Shown here one piece after another: positions 1 to 12,414 of a DNA stretch of 64,000 nt. Position numbers and translations under genes: made by a program. The notes under the pieces are model-generated. The model searched no databases, was not told the origin of the DNA, and saw nothing but the letters and a program-made list of their open reading frames with translations. Source of the DNA: Rhodamnia argentea. Lineage: Eukaryota > Streptophyta > Magnoliopsida > Myrtales > Myrtaceae. Where the stretch lies: assembly GCF_020921035.1 (NCBI RefSeq), contig NC_063151.1, forward strand, positions 29,394,934 through 29,458,933. The letters run 5' to 3'. Every line of letters starts with the position of its first letter. The first letter of the stretch is position 1.

Positions 1-3000
1 GGAGCTTGTCAACAATCTGCATCCAAGGATGTATCATTAAAATTTGCACGTCACTCATACAAACATACGGCAAAAATAGGACACAAGCTTCTTTCAAGAC
101 ACGTTATTTCTTTGAAAAAAAATGCCTATCCGACGGAACAACCGACAATATTTATGCACATCATTCACCGAGCACAAATCTGTCACCAGTTCAAATAAGT
201 CATCAACTGCTCACGTGCATTTTTTATTTGTCAATGGGAGACAGATATCTTTTAGGGACTTGTCTCATCAAAATAACTGACCGCTTCAATATTTTCTAAT
301 AGAATTTTGTTTGTTAATTTCATTAGTTAAAAAAACCTGTATAAAGATCAGATTAGATGGTAGCATATATACCTCAAATGAAGATTCAATGAAAACAAAA
401 AGCAATCAGATGAAAGGGACCAATTAACTCATTATAACAAATAAACTAACAGAAACCTAGTGGGTGGGCTGACCAAGTGAACTTCCAAATTCGCTACTTT
501 GTATGATTATATAAGAACCTAGCCTCTCTAAAAGGCCGAGTAAGGAAGCTAAGGAAATGAAAACATCCATCTTCTTTTCTTAATTAAGAAAACCTGACTT
601 GCAATGAGGTATAAGGGGACAAATATAGAGTATGGAGAGAGTAGCGATAGATGAAATCCATATGTCCTACGTTTTCTTGCTTCAAGAAGATGTATTCAAC
701 AAAAATCAGGAGGATTTCCTAGAAATGGCAACAGATTTAAGTACGAGATTCCAGAATAGGTTTCTGCAAGCATAAATAGAGCAACAATTTGCAAGTTGTT
801 GACTTCCATAGAATTTCATAGAAGTGTTACTTTGTGAATGGGCTGGCTCACATTTGGTTACTTCTATGTGGTAAGTCATATTCCTTATCAAATGAAAGGG
901 GGTCCAAAAATCTTTAAAACTCCATAACAGAAGGTCGAAAATCAATTTATTTATCATTACTTATGTATTTCATTCTGCTGTGTAACAATTAGCCAAAATA
1001 TCTTTGCTTAATTTGGGGCTTACTCTAATGAACCAATGGAATATTTAGACTTCGATATTCAATAAATTTTCCGGCATTTTTTATAAAGTAAACAAAGCAC
1101 TACATCTGCAAATAAAACCAACTAAAACTGCCAATTCAAAAAAGGCTTCAGATTCATAGAACAATCACCTCTTGAAGTTTATCCACTTTTGTAAAATGTC
1201 GACCAAAGGAAGTGTAGCGCATACCATATATGAATGGTGCAAGATATACTCTAAGCTTGTCCTACAGTCAATCAAATCAGCATATGAGAGATTGTTCCAT
1301 CAACAAAAATATTGATACAGGATGTAAAACATCCATAAAGCATAGCAAGGGCAACAAATCTCAAGAGCAGGCTATGTAAGTGAACTAACGTATTTTTCTT
1401 TTCACGAGTATCAGCAAAAAAATCGTGCATGAACCTCCAATGGTTATAAAGGATAAGAAACAGCTCATTACAAAAAATTCATAGACAGATAAATAAATTA
1501 AAACAAAATAAAGATGATGATCAAAACAAATAACCGATGCAATGCTAAAAATAAAGGACCAAATCGAAGGGAAAAAGTTTAATCTATGGTCTGAGTTCAC
1601 ATTAGGCCAACACTAGGAACAATGGTTTTGATAACTTAAAAGCCTAGTTATTCTTTCCACTTAAGAGAAAAAAAAAAAATGAGTGCCACCACAAAGTATT
1701 GTTTCAATCAAGCAGCAGTGCAAATTAAACCAGACATTAGAGGGAGAGGGGAAGAGAGAGAGACCACATCTCGAAGCGAAAATAGCCTCAAATTCTAGTA
1801 CAAAAAATAGAATGTGAAGGTGCTGAACCTTCCACTTAAATATCTGGGTTAGAACTTCTGGGTCACAGACAGCTTTTGCGTCTTCATTGCTGTCTCCTTG
1901 CTCTAGCCTCTGCAAAGCTGCTCTAAGAGCCTGCACATGCAATCTTTCAATTAAAGTATCCTTATTGACGCATTGAGTAAGTGCATAAGTATATACCTGA
2001 ACTGAACCCTCCACTTTCCCAATAGTAATTGTCTTATCAACAGTTGACTTCAGATATTGTGCATGAGTAGATGGCACATTCTGCTTTCTCACAACATCTG
2101 CCATACTTACTGAAGATGCGGCCTCTTTCACTAGATTCAAAAGCCTGCTTATCGTGGAAACATGTAGTTGGAGAATTAAATAGAATGGAACACATCATAC
2201 AGATGCGCATTTGCTGATCATTAAATACCAACTAAGATAACATACGAGAACATATCACCTTCTCTCAGTATCAGCATCTAGTGGATGAAGTGAGTCATCT
2301 GACTTCGTGGAAGCAAGCTCCACTGCTCTTCTCTCTTCACTATCTGGTCCAACTGGTTCTCCTGTTTTTGTTTGCTCAGACGCCTCTGTCGTGAAGGAAT
2401 ATAACCTTTCACCCAAAGAAGTGTGCTCCCTCATGGTAAAAGATGTGCTGGGCTCCAAAGGCCTGGACTTGGCAGTATCCTTGTGAAATTTCTTGGACGC
2501 ATCAGTCACTTTGACTTTCTTGGCTATCTCTTGTCCAGATGATACCCTTACTTTTTTGTCTTTTTCACCTTCTTTCTTTGTGAAAGGAGATTTCCCCTTT
2601 CCAAGCGACTGATTTTCTGAAGCTCTTTTCGAGGAGTCCTCTGAGGCAACACGTTTCTTCTTTAAACCTTTCCCTCCAGTAGAGAGTGATCCCAATACTG
2701 GTCTTTTTCTTTTCTCCCCAACGGCAGCCCTATTTGCTCGAATAGTAGTACTGGGAAACTTTATGTGGTTTCGAACTGGAGTCCCAATCTCTTCATCAAT
2801 ATCATGCTTTCTGGCAAAGTTAAAGACGGCTGTTTAGCAGATGATGGCAAATGCTTGAGAGTAAAAGGCTGAAGTAGAAGCTCAGCTACAGAAGGAGTAC
2901 TCACAAACAATAAATTAATACGCGATTGGGTAATAATCCCTCCCATGCCCTTGTTATTGCATCTTCATCTTCATCTTCATCATCATCTTCGAAAACAATT

Positions 3001-6000
3001 TCCCTTGACACAAGCATATGAAGCATTATAAATCAATTACAACGAGACTAAAGCAGTAATAATCTAAAAGTTCAGCAGAACATACTTTGGCAAGCATTTT
3101 CTATGGTAAGACTTGGGGCATCGTCTGCATACAGCAAATTGCAGATCAAGTTCCTTCTTGTTTTCTATTTGATTGCAAACACAACATTTATGCATAGGAC
3201 AAGTGAAACTTTCTCCTGCGACAATCCTCAGCTTAAGATCTTCTGCAGCAACTTCATCTCTGCGATGGACCAATTTTGCTACACAGTGGGGATGGTAGAA
3301 GAGGCCACAAGTAGCAGAAACACATTGGAAGACCTAAAAGGAAATTAGTGTGAGAAAACATATCCATATAACTAAGCTATAGAACAACCACAATTGACAT
3401 TTAACAGCTCTTGAATAGAATTCTAGAAGCCTCAAGTAAAGTAACAGGCCATCCATGTCAAACCCATAGAACTGGATGATTATCATATTTTTGGTGTTAA
3501 ATTTGCAAGGAGGGAGGAGGAGGAATGAGGGAGCTCATCTCAGTCACAAGTCAAGAGTACGTTCAAGGGATAGACCAGGCAAATCATGAGCCAAACAATC
3601 CAACCTTAAATTCTCTCTTTAAAGACATTGAAAATTCTTTTTCCCTCATAAGAAAGAGAAACTTGATTAGGCCGTGTATTGAAAGACTTCTCCAGTTCAA
3701 GATAACAATTGTTGGACTTGCTTCACAGTGTTAGCTCAGATTATGCCAAACGTATGGTCTGGGGCACAGGCATGGCTGACTTTTACTAAGTAACTCGATT
3801 CTACGGACAAGTATGAACAAAAGAAGTTTCCACCTAAACCAAACTTAGAAAAAAACATATGAAGTTCAGTATCCCGTGCAAGCTTCACAAGATTTAGTAT
3901 AACTTTCATAGCAACAAAAAACTCGAGCAGGATTTAACGCCTTCAACATTAAGATCAGATTAAGCAGTAACATATGAAGCCAGACAATTGCTCATTTCCT
4001 ACTGCCTCGTACATCAGCACCAGAAGACTTATCAGAGGAGCCCAACTTGCCACATGCGAAGCACTGGTGCAGGTTGTGTATGCAATTTTCGCAGTTAAAA
4101 GTCTGCATTGCCTGTCAACGTGATGACAAAAGTATAATTAGAAACCAGAAAAAAGGGTGGTAGAAAAAAAGAAACCAAATCACAAAGAGAACCAACTTCT
4201 AAACAGAAAAAAAAAAATTTCAAATATCATCTTACATCAACTTCATGCTGTGAATATCCAAGAGAATCGCAAAGAGATTCTTCACCAGCTTCTTTAGTAG
4301 CATGAAATGACCTCATACATTTCCCGTCACAGCTGTATTGCTAACAAACTGTCAGATATTATTGAATTGAAAAATCATACCAAATTAAAGTAAAAGGTGC
4401 AATAAGAACATATAATTTATGGAGAAGATTAGGGCCAGAGAAGAGAATTTCCATCAAAGCGGGTAGACGGTAGACCAAGTTGAATTTTTTGAGTCTACGC
4501 TAATGTTTTTAAAACCAGAAGCAAGACCGTATAAGGGGAGCGCTTAGCTGGTGAACAGGTATTTTAAAAGAATAATTATACGTAACCACCCGACTAAATG
4601 CAGCCCATTTTGTCAACACATGAAGTTGTTCACATAAGAGTCTGGGTTCTATTTCCAAGCTTGCCGAGCTTGGGAATTTTAATTTTAGCTGAGAGGTATA
4701 AAATACATACAAGTGGCAAAAGCTTATGTGCCAATCCTAGAGGGAGCGGGCACATCTCTCTCCCTAAAAAACGTTAACTAACTTCCGAAAGCCAAGCCTG
4801 GTCAGAACCAAATTGACTGGTTTACCAGGTCAAATCCAACTGTGTCAGAGTTGTTAAAGCGAGTTGAATATCAAAACCAACTACACTCATGGCTGATTCC
4901 CAGTTACCATAGCCACTACAAGGAATATATTCATAGGGAGATAGGGTGTTTCTCTCGTAGGAATTGAAACGATGCTATAGCACCAGAACAATCAAAAGAC
5001 TGTATCAGGAATAAACTAGAAGATTGGGATCACTAAAAGAAAAACTGTAATTTTGGTCCAAATATTTTGGATGTTCTTTATTTTGGTCCCTCTACCTTCA
5101 CTTTCCCATTGTAGTATTTTTTTTTTTGTCAAACCTACTGTAGTACCTAAACGAGTACTTTAAGACCATTTTGGCCCCTCAATAGAACCCAAAACAGTGC
5201 ATTTTAATGCCATCAGGGGGACAAAAATAGTAGCAGAATATTCATTCAGGAACTAAAATGAGAACAGGGACCAGAATGAAGAATGCCACAAAGATTGGAA
5301 CCAAAAGAATTCTAATCACTAAATTTCTAGAAATTAACAGATCAGAAAAGTATATATCGGGAACAAGAAAACTGAAGGAGGAAGACACGTACCATAAAAG
5401 GTCACCCCCGTTATCGCATAGCGCACAAACAGAATCAAAACAATCGTCCTCCTCGGCAGTCCCATCTTCAACATCTTCAGTATCATCCACAATAAAACTA
5501 GGCATTGCAACATTCTAAAAGATCCAAAGAAAAACTTCCTCAGAGAAAAAAATAAAAAGAAAATGGCAGAAATTACGGAGAAAAGATAACAAGACAAAGG
5601 AAAAGCACAGGAACTAACCTCACCAGATTTACTCCTCTTCCGGGGCTTCTCTTCCATTAATTTGCTCAAAACCTGCATGAATTTTGTTTCCAGCAATTAA
5701 TGGATGTCCAAATGAACAATGGCAATCTGACCCCCAAAAAGTCATCAACTAGATAGACTTTACCCAATGTATATCTTTTCAGTCTGTTAATTTCTATAAA
5801 TGAACTCCCAAATGAACAATGGCAATTTGGCCCCAAAAACAATCGCAACAAGAGAGCTTTATATGTATTTTTTCTGTTTGTTAATTACTATAAATGAAGT
5901 GATTGGCATACTACACTTTTGGTTCCAATACTTTAGGGCTTTCTTTTTCTGGTCCTGTTCTCATTTTAGACCTTGAATGAGTATTTTCACTCCTATTTGC

Positions 6001-8011
6001 GTCCCTCTGATGGCATCCCAACGTACTGTTTTGGTTCCTATACAGGGTTGAAAATGGTCTTAAGGTACACATTGAAGGGTTAAAATGGCGAAAGTGAAAG
6101 TACAGGGACCAAAATGAAACGCCAGAAGTACTTGGACTGAAATTATAGTTTTCTCACAGTGATACTAGCGTTTTAAGGTCCAGTTTATTACCGAGAGAGT
6201 CTTTCAGTCGTTTTGGTGCTATTGTATCCTTTTAGTTCCTACTAGAGCAACACCCTCTCTCCCTATGAGCGTGTTCCTTATAGTGGCAATGTTGACCCCA
6301 AACATATAAACAACAAGGTAGTCATTTCCTATAAAAGTGAAAATATGCGTGCACATGCATACATGTACAAATCAATTCTACATGCATTTATGTTTGTGTA
6401 ATACCTTCTTCAACAAATCAATCCACCAAAGGCATCTCATACAAAATTAATTCCACTGATTGCAACAGGCCCATTTAAAAGCAGCCCAGTCAACAGCATA
6501 TTTTGAAAAAGGCTCCAACTTTGCACAATTCAATTCATAAACTTAAAAAATCCTCACGTTCCTAACAAGACATAATTACCACATGGCAGAAAAAGAAGGA
6601 AGATCCAAGATTTTTTCATGAATTTGAACCTAAAATTCTATTTCTGTAAGCAAACATCTCTTTCACATTCTTTGGCAAAACAAAGATGATTCCCACTTTC
6701 TTGAACAGGCAAACCCAGGTTACTGATGCGTGCAACACCAACCAATGAAGATGAATGTATGAAGCCTCATCTAATCATTTGTCAGAAACTTAACATGAAT
6801 GGAAATCCAAGCAAAGAAAACAAACTTTTCTGAAGCAGCTTTAACCCTTTGCAAACAATTCTGACAGAAAAGTAGTAAAACAAAAAACAAGGCCGCTTAT
6901 ATCTTATAGCACTGGAGTTATAGACAGTAGTCAAAAGTTTCCTGCCATTGAGAGCTTCGCTAAACTAGTCCAGCATTGACAGTCAATCAACTTCAGATCA
7001 GTGCTCAACGCTAACTGGGATGTGCTCCAACTTGATCAACTTCAAGTCTATACTCAACTTTAGTTGCAATGAACTTATAACCTAATGAAAGAATCACAAG
7101 CAATTCAACACCAGTCTGTGCGTTGACGATTGCTTCATGATAGAGGAGTCATATGAATGCCTAAGCAACAACTCAAACATTTCTCATCATTGACACAAGC
7201 TCATTTACCACGCCAGGCACGCACAAAATCATTAACACAAATGATGCTCCAGAATTCTGGTCTCGGTTAAACTTTTCGTCACTGGAACTATGACAAGACA
7301 ATTTGAAATAGACAAACAATCTAAAACTTCTCCATAGTGACTACATGTGAATGGCCATAATAGCATCACAAGAACGGGGTCATGAATGTAAAAGAAATGA
7401 CAGGAACAAGAAGAACCTTGGATTTCGCCAATACATCATCCCTCCCTATAGCCTCTTTAATTAACACCACATGGTCCTGCAAATCCTTCGCAGAAGGCCG
7501 GACCTCATAGAACCTATAAGCCAGGTTAAGAACAGGCAAAATCAGACATGCGTCATAACGCGTGAACATGTCAAGTGCTCCCACTGATAAGAGGGTACCC
7601 CAAGGTTTTAGCCAAGTGCTCCCACAGCGCTTCTCGGGAAGCGTCCGGGTGATTCTTGGCGTAGTGCAGGCAGTGCAACGTGATCAACACGGTCCTGATC
7701 GTATCCTGAAAGCTCCTCCTCGGCTTATCGAGCTTGAAACAGATGTTGTCCTTGGAGAGCACCGACACCTCAGGCCTCGAGCGGCCGAGATCAAACCTCC
7801 AAGACTTGACCTCTCTGTAAATCTTCCTGAGGCCGTTATCGGCGGTCCCGTGCAAGAAGATGGTCTCCGCCGCATCGTCCTCGCCGCCCTCCCCGTCGCC
7901 CCACCTCACCGGCAGGACGGAGAACGAGACGGGCTCGTCGTCGTGGTCCTCGAAGTAGTAGGTCGAGACGGTTTCCGGCAAGGTCTCGGCCTCGTCGTCG
8001 GAAGACGCCAT
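1..8011 (-). CDS. EDM2: EDM2-like PHD-finger chromatin regulator (3' end beyond window)
   Basis: Exons, in transcript order: 8011-7599, 7513-7417, 5672-5619, 5514-5393, 4332-4236, 4111-4013, 3333-3086, 3003-2905, 2810-2259, 2144-1997, 1930-1829, 1261-1169, 16-1. All phases agree and give about 713 residues before the left edge. The N-terminus (YYFEDHDDEPVSFSVLP) and later blocks (CALCDNGGDLL; HQCFACGKLGSSD; LQFAVCRRCPKSYHRKCLP; VDKTITIGKVEGSVQ; FGRHFT) match ENHANCED DOWNY MILDEW 2. The Cys/His-rich exons 4-7 form the tandem PHD-like zinc fingers. An acidic stretch and a Lys/Ser-rich linker follow. The methyltransferase-like domain begins at the edge (IVDKL) and lies mostly outside. In Arabidopsis EDM2 is nuclear, binds histone marks, and controls intronic heterochromatin, poly(A) choice and RPP7 immunity. 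Introns 2 (5673-7416) and 12 (17-1168) are long. Identity is sure; single splice sites less so. Confidence 0.93.
4912..5307 (+). repeat. Inverted-repeat arm A in EDM2 intron 4
   Basis: About 396 bases that pair, with divergence, with the reverse complement of 5916-6288. Shared blocks include CATAGGGAGA, TAGCACCA, CCATCAG, AAAATGAGAACAGG and GGAACCAAAAG in the same order. The arm lies wholly in the intron between EDM2 exons 4 and 5. Confidence 0.85.
5706..5904. repeat. Imperfect tandem duplication (about 100-bp unit) in EDM2 intron 2
   Basis: Two adjacent diverged copies, starting near 5706 and 5806. Each begins with CCAAATGAACAATGGCAAT and ends with a GTTAATT..CTATAAATGAA block. It lies between exon 3 and inverted-repeat arm B. 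Confidence 0.8.
5916..6288 (-). repeat. Inverted-repeat arm B in EDM2 intron 2
   Basis: Partner of 4912-5307 in opposite orientation. The spacer of about 608 bp (5308-5915) holds EDM2 exons 3 and 4. Both arms carry TTTTGGTCC-type blocks common in plant dispersed repeats. Two insertions of one element in opposite directions, or an inverted duplication, would explain the pair. Confidence 0.85.
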
Positions 8012-8485
8012 GTCGCCTGACCCGAATTCGACTGATTCTAGGATTACAGTTCGAAGAGAGGAATCGCTAAGAAGAGGCAGGCAATTCGGGAAGCAATTAC
8101 TTGGTGACGGCGTAAAGCGAAAAGACCTAGATTTTGCCGATGACGCAGGAGTTACTCTTGGCGCACGCGTTAGAATTCTCCAACTGTTTATTTAATTAAT
8201 ACACCGCCAATATTTCTCCCCCGAACTGCACGGACGGGTTTATGCTTACATGGGTTGGCCCGAGACCCGAATTGGGCCCGACTCATCGGGTTGAAAATGG
8301 GTCCAGGCCTGAAGCCTTGGTGCTGGCTCGGTTTTCGGGGCTCTAAAGGCCTAAATAGCCAGGAAGACCCGAACGATGGACCCACACATGTTTTAGGAAA
8401 ATAAGAATTTGCATAAACTCTAGGTAAAACCTACGTCTTATAACTCTGGTTAATGTTTCTTGGTTAGAAACAATATAAATTCACC

Positions 8486-8540
8486 CACGGCAGATCTTCC
8501 AACCCAAAAAAAATATATATATATATTTCACGGCAGATCT
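8486..8540. repeat. 12-bp direct repeat flanking an A/AT-rich insert
   Basis: CACGGCAGATCT occurs at 8486-8497 and again at 8529-8540, separated by a 31-bp A-run/(AT)n segment. It resembles a small filler insertion or repair scar in the intergenic region between EDM2 and the lipid-transfer gene. Confidence 0.6.
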
Positions 8541-8763
8541 AATTCTTGTTTTGTAGTATGAATTGTTAAACAAATTTCAAGACATTCTCACCACGGCGAT
8601 AAAGCCGCCTTAATACTTGGTTCTATAAAAACGCCCGCTTGATTAGAACAAAAAGTCGCATTTATTAATAATCCCAGGGATCGCCTTAAACAAGCGCCAA
8701 AAGCGGTGAATGTTTTGTAATAACGAAAGGACGGTTGGAGCCTGTGTCCTCGGCTGATTTTTA

Positions 8764-8821
8764 CACGTGAAGGCCATTAGAAGATGCTATTTCTCATGAG
8801 CCGGCCATGTGAAGTCACGTG
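8764..8821. promoter_or_regulatory. Two G-boxes (CACGTG) upstream of the DIR1-like gene
   Basis: Perfect CACGTG palindromes lie at 8764-8769 and 8816-8821, about 160-215 bp upstream of the TATA box. G-boxes are known bZIP/bHLH sites and in tandem often confer ABA, light or stress response. Such a response here is inferred. The rest of 8190-8977 shows no gene. Confidence 0.55.
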
Positions 8822-8977
8822 ACTGCCTTAATACCCGTGACCATCGCTTGTTTATTCGGTCCATGTTTCCTCATACAGAAAAATTCATGCACAAATCACA
8901 AGCTATGTTTAAGTTCCAACAACCGAAACACCAAAAATAAGTAGAGAAAGAAAAGTGATTAACAGGCGCTAGTTCAC

Positions 8978-8985
8978 TATAAATA
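8978..8985 (+). promoter_or_regulatory. TATA box of the DIR1-like gene
   Basis: TATAAATA lies 69-76 bases upstream of the ATG at 9054, which leaves room for a short 5' leader. Confidence 0.65.
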
Positions 8986-9053
8986 CACGATTGGCAAGAA
9001 ATCAAAGCTTAAGCCTATGATTTACCCATAAGTCATTGAGTTTTAGGAGCCGG

Positions 9054-9368
9054 ATGGGGAAATCTAGCAGAAAGAGGTTGATGCTAGGGTTCGTATTGGT
9101 GCTGCTCGTAGCCATGGTGGGAGGAGCCAAGGCCATGACTGTATGCAAGATCCGGACCGACCAACTAGCCTCATGCCTCCCGGCTGTCACAGGCGACCAC
9201 CCCACTCCGCCAACCAAGCAATGTTGTAAGGTAATTTCCAAAGCGGACATGCGGTGCCTTTGCCTCTATAGGTCCGCGCTCCAAAACTTCGGGATAAATC
9301 CCGTGAACGCCATGGCATTGCCCAAGAAATGCGGACTCAAAGCACCTCCGAAGTGCCCCGGCAACTAA
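9054..9368 (+). CDS. DIR1-like secreted non-specific lipid-transfer protein
   Basis: Intronless, 104 residues. The start is the ATG at 9054; the frame opens at 9036 only by a TTG. Residues 1-27 form a signal peptide (basic MGKSSRKR, then a Leu/Val-rich core ending GGAKA). The mature part carries the eight-cysteine nsLTP pattern C-X9-C-X15-CC-X9-CXC-X22-C-X7-C, with PTPPTKQCC, ADMRCLCLY, INPVNAMALPKKCGL as in the DIR1-like group. Such proteins are small, disulphide-bonded, secreted and bind lipids in a hydrophobic tunnel; DIR1 itself carries a systemic-immunity signal. The orthologue-level role is not shown here. A TATA box and G-boxes precede the gene and an AATAAA signal follows the stop. 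Confidence 0.88.
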   Translation: MGKSSRKRLMLGFVLVLLVAMVGGAKAMTVCKIRTDQLASCLPAVTGDHPTPPTKQCCKVISKADMRCLCLYRSALQNFGINPVNAMALPKKCGLKAPPKCPGN

Positions 9369-9457
9369 ACCAAACCAAGCGGCTGTGTATGACATGCTTC
9401 ATGCTCATGTGGCACATCTAGTGCCTCTAAATCCATTGCTTCTCTTTTGTTACAACT

Positions 9458-9463
9458 AATAAA
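9458..9463 (+). terminator. Polyadenylation signal of the DIR1-like gene
   Basis: AATAAA 90 bases after the stop codon at 9368. Confidence 0.55.
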
Positions 9464-10399
9464 TATGGACATAAAGTCTAGAGAATCAGTAAGATGAAAC
9501 TTATCGCTAAATCTCTATTGATTTTGTTATGCATTTTAAGTTTGTTTTGTTTTGAATAACCAAATCTTCGAAGATCTCCGATGTTGCACGGTGTTGAGTG
9601 CTGGGCCATTTTGTTTGGTTTTCTTATCTTTTCTCGCTTTTCCGATCCGTGACATTCTCTCTGTATTCGGAAAATAATATTAGTGAGAAAAAAAAAACAT
9701 CGTCTTATTGTTTCTCTATCTCCAAATAAATATATATATCTCCAAAACCTCGTTACTAATATAGGGCCAGGACATGCTTATTGGACCCAAATTGTATGGG
9801 CCGACCACGTTCGTGATGAATCATGATTGGTTTCTGCAGTCATGAGCGGGTCATGTCAGACCTAATGTCCAAAACAGGACAGGCAACTGACCTTTGCTGT
9901 GGTGGCTGACAAGGCTGGCCTGGTCTTTTGAGAGATTTCCATATGTTCCTGACCACGCGATCTCTATCGGAGTAAATTACTACATAGAAGTGTCGACGCT
10001 TTATGGAAAAAAAATTTACGGGGTTTCGCATGGTAGGTCCACGTGGATCCCACAAAGTCGACGTTTACGATGAATTTGGGTCCGGGATAGAAATCGCCGG
10101 TCCTAGCACGAAATATGAGTCTAATTATGCATCATTTTAATGGCACCTACCGTCATTGAATATGGTATTAACTCAATTCAGTTCCTATTTGGAGAAAACT
10201 GTTTCCAGCTCCTCTCAACATAAATCTTTCTGCAATTACAATGGGACTTTTTTTTTTTGTAATGAAGACGATTACAAGGACATTTCAAGTATTGAGAAGG
10301 TGAGTTGTAAGTTTGCAGGGTGGTTTTAGTTTTATTTTTTTTTTTGGGTGGGGGGGCTCATGGTACAAGAACTCTCACAACTTTCTTTTCACATTTCAA

Positions 10400-10970
10400 G
10401 TAAGTTTATCCGGCCAACTTTATCCGAAAATCACTAAAGTAGGCCGACAATCCTATGTAAAACGATCGATGTTATAGTGGATAATTTTTAATAATTATAT
10501 TGATATGTTTTCCAAAAAAAATTTATTAATATTTCATTTTTTTTCGTTCTTTATTTTTATTTTTCCCTTTTTCGCTCCGCCATGCCTCATTGATGGCCGG
10601 TCGAGGGATGCCCTCGCCAAATCGGACTAGGGAAGCCCTTCTCCCGATTGGCAAGGACGGGCCTCGCCTGAGTTCGGCGACCTCTGCTAGCCATGGATGA
10701 GCCAAAGTGGTGGCCGGTGGAGGGAAAAAGTAATAAGTGTAGAAGGAAAACGAAAAATTTAAAAAAATGGTATAAATATAAAAATATTATCAAAAAAATA
10801 TTCACGTCGGCGTCGGCCATGCTATAGGGGATAGTTGGCGTTCATGTTGGCGATTTTAAATCAAAATTGATCGGATTGATTCAATTGAACTCGATTGATA
10901 AAATTAAAAAGGTTTATGACTAGATCAACAAAAATACAATAGACTTAGAACTTTTTAGATAATTTTCCCT
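10400..10970. mobile_element. Degenerate MITE-like repeat with GC-rich core
   Basis: AT-rich arms surround a GC-rich centre (GGCCGG..CTCGCC at about 10590-10730). The right flank contains CACGTCGGCGTCGGCCATGC and a TTTATGACT..CAATAGACTTAGAAC block related to the ends of the element at 14041-14509. The arms are too eroded for exact ends. Confidence 0.45.
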
Positions 10971-12315
10971 GTGTTCGTTTGGTTTTTGTAGAGATAGCTA
11001 GAGTCTAACACATCAATTATTTGTGCTATGTCTTTATAGTCTACGTAGGTAATAGCATTGAAATGCTAGGCATTAGAGTGATTTAGTGATCAAAGAAAGG
11101 ATATGCATACATGTGTTAGGCTTGCCATGTCTAGGTAATTCTCCACGAAAGCGTAAAAAATTTCGCGTGTTTCGCCATTGACTTTCTGACTCTCGACTAT
11201 CAAATCCATAAAATTGATGGAGTATCATGGACATAAGATTAGCATTTTTTTTTTTTTACTGTTCTATCTCTAAGTTTCATCTGTCTGACTTTCACTCTAT
11301 CCAAGAGTCAAAGCCGCACCTTTGATTTTTACCAATAGGGTCACATGCAAGTTTACATCTCCTTGCAGGAGGTTTTCCTAGATTCTTGAACTACCTACCT
11401 AAAATAACCTCAAACTCATGGATTTTTCTCGTTGGTCCTGGATTCTGAAATGTTCATTTACTTACCCCACCGTGCATATTCGATTGGCGATATTATCAAA
11501 GGCGAATATAGGAGAGCATATACCTTCGTCTTGCCCGCGTTTTGCCAAGTCGTGAAAGGTCCCCGTTAGCTTTTCATCGATTTTTCCAATGAAAAAAGTT
11601 TATGCCGGATGCAATTATTGGAGCACGCGTTTGAGAATATGTTTGCACTGTCCAGTGATGTCAAAGGCCGCGTCGGATGGGATCGCCATCTACATCTTAG
11701 AAGAAGTGGAAACTTTTCCTTCCTCTTAAATTCTTTCTTTTCATCCGCTTCTTGGTATTCTAAGTGCTTGAAACTAAAATCCGTTTGGTAAAAATATTGC
11801 GGGAATTTATTTAAAAGATTCTACTTTTGTTTTTTGGATTTGAAAGAAATAATACTTTTCGATTTTAATTAAGAAATTATAACGTTTTTTTTTTATTAGT
11901 TGGCCTCTTTTTTCGCTTCTGGAAGAAATAGTAACCCAATTTTTGTCGCAGGAGACCCCACAGGAGCATTTTTGGGTCCCACTAAAGAAGCACTCATTCT
12001 CAAGTTAGCATATAATTAAGGAATTCGGAATATTAAAAGATAAAGAATTAGAGCGCTACACAAGTTATTTCGAAATAATTATCAAAAAAGTCTTAAATCG
12101 GCAAATCGTCGAAATATTTGTGGCTAAATTGATTAAATTAAAAGATTTAAAAATGAACCGATAATCAATACTATAGATTTGAGACTTATTTATATAATTA
12201 TTCCGTTCATAACCTCAAGATTTTTTTATTTTTTTTTCGGATAGATGCAGCGGATAGGAAACAAACAACTAAAGGAAACTAAAAGGATTACGCCCTTGAA
12301 ATGCGAAGTACTGCA

Positions 12316-12414
12316 TCACACCGAGATAGTGGATTGATCGTACCCATGTTTGTGCTGCGGGTCTGCGGTCTCATCATTGTTTCCACAAACGAGAAAGCCA
12401 CCAGATGCAGTTAC
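12316..12414 (-). other. Orphan last-exon-like frame, unidentified
   Basis: On the minus strand a TTTGCAG acceptor is followed by 32 codons (starting VTASGGFLVCGNNDE) and a stop at 12316. Composition looks protein-like and GC-richer than its surroundings, but no upstream exon was found. It may be a gene fragment carried by a transposon, or chance. Confidence 0.2.

Noticed and set aside
4912..6288. Single transposon carrying the segment between the EDM2 inverted repeats
   Set aside because: The spacer holds conserved EDM2 exons 3-4 in correct phase, so the whole block cannot be one recent insertion; two opposite insertions or an inverted duplication are more likely.
7562..8020. 152-codon plus-strand frame opposite EDM2 exon 1
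   Set aside because: It is the antisense of a GC-rich exon with strong family homology; the peptide has no recognisable domain.
9036..9053. N-terminal extension of the lipid-transfer protein
   Set aside because: It would need a TTG start; the ATG at 9054 gives a normal signal peptide.
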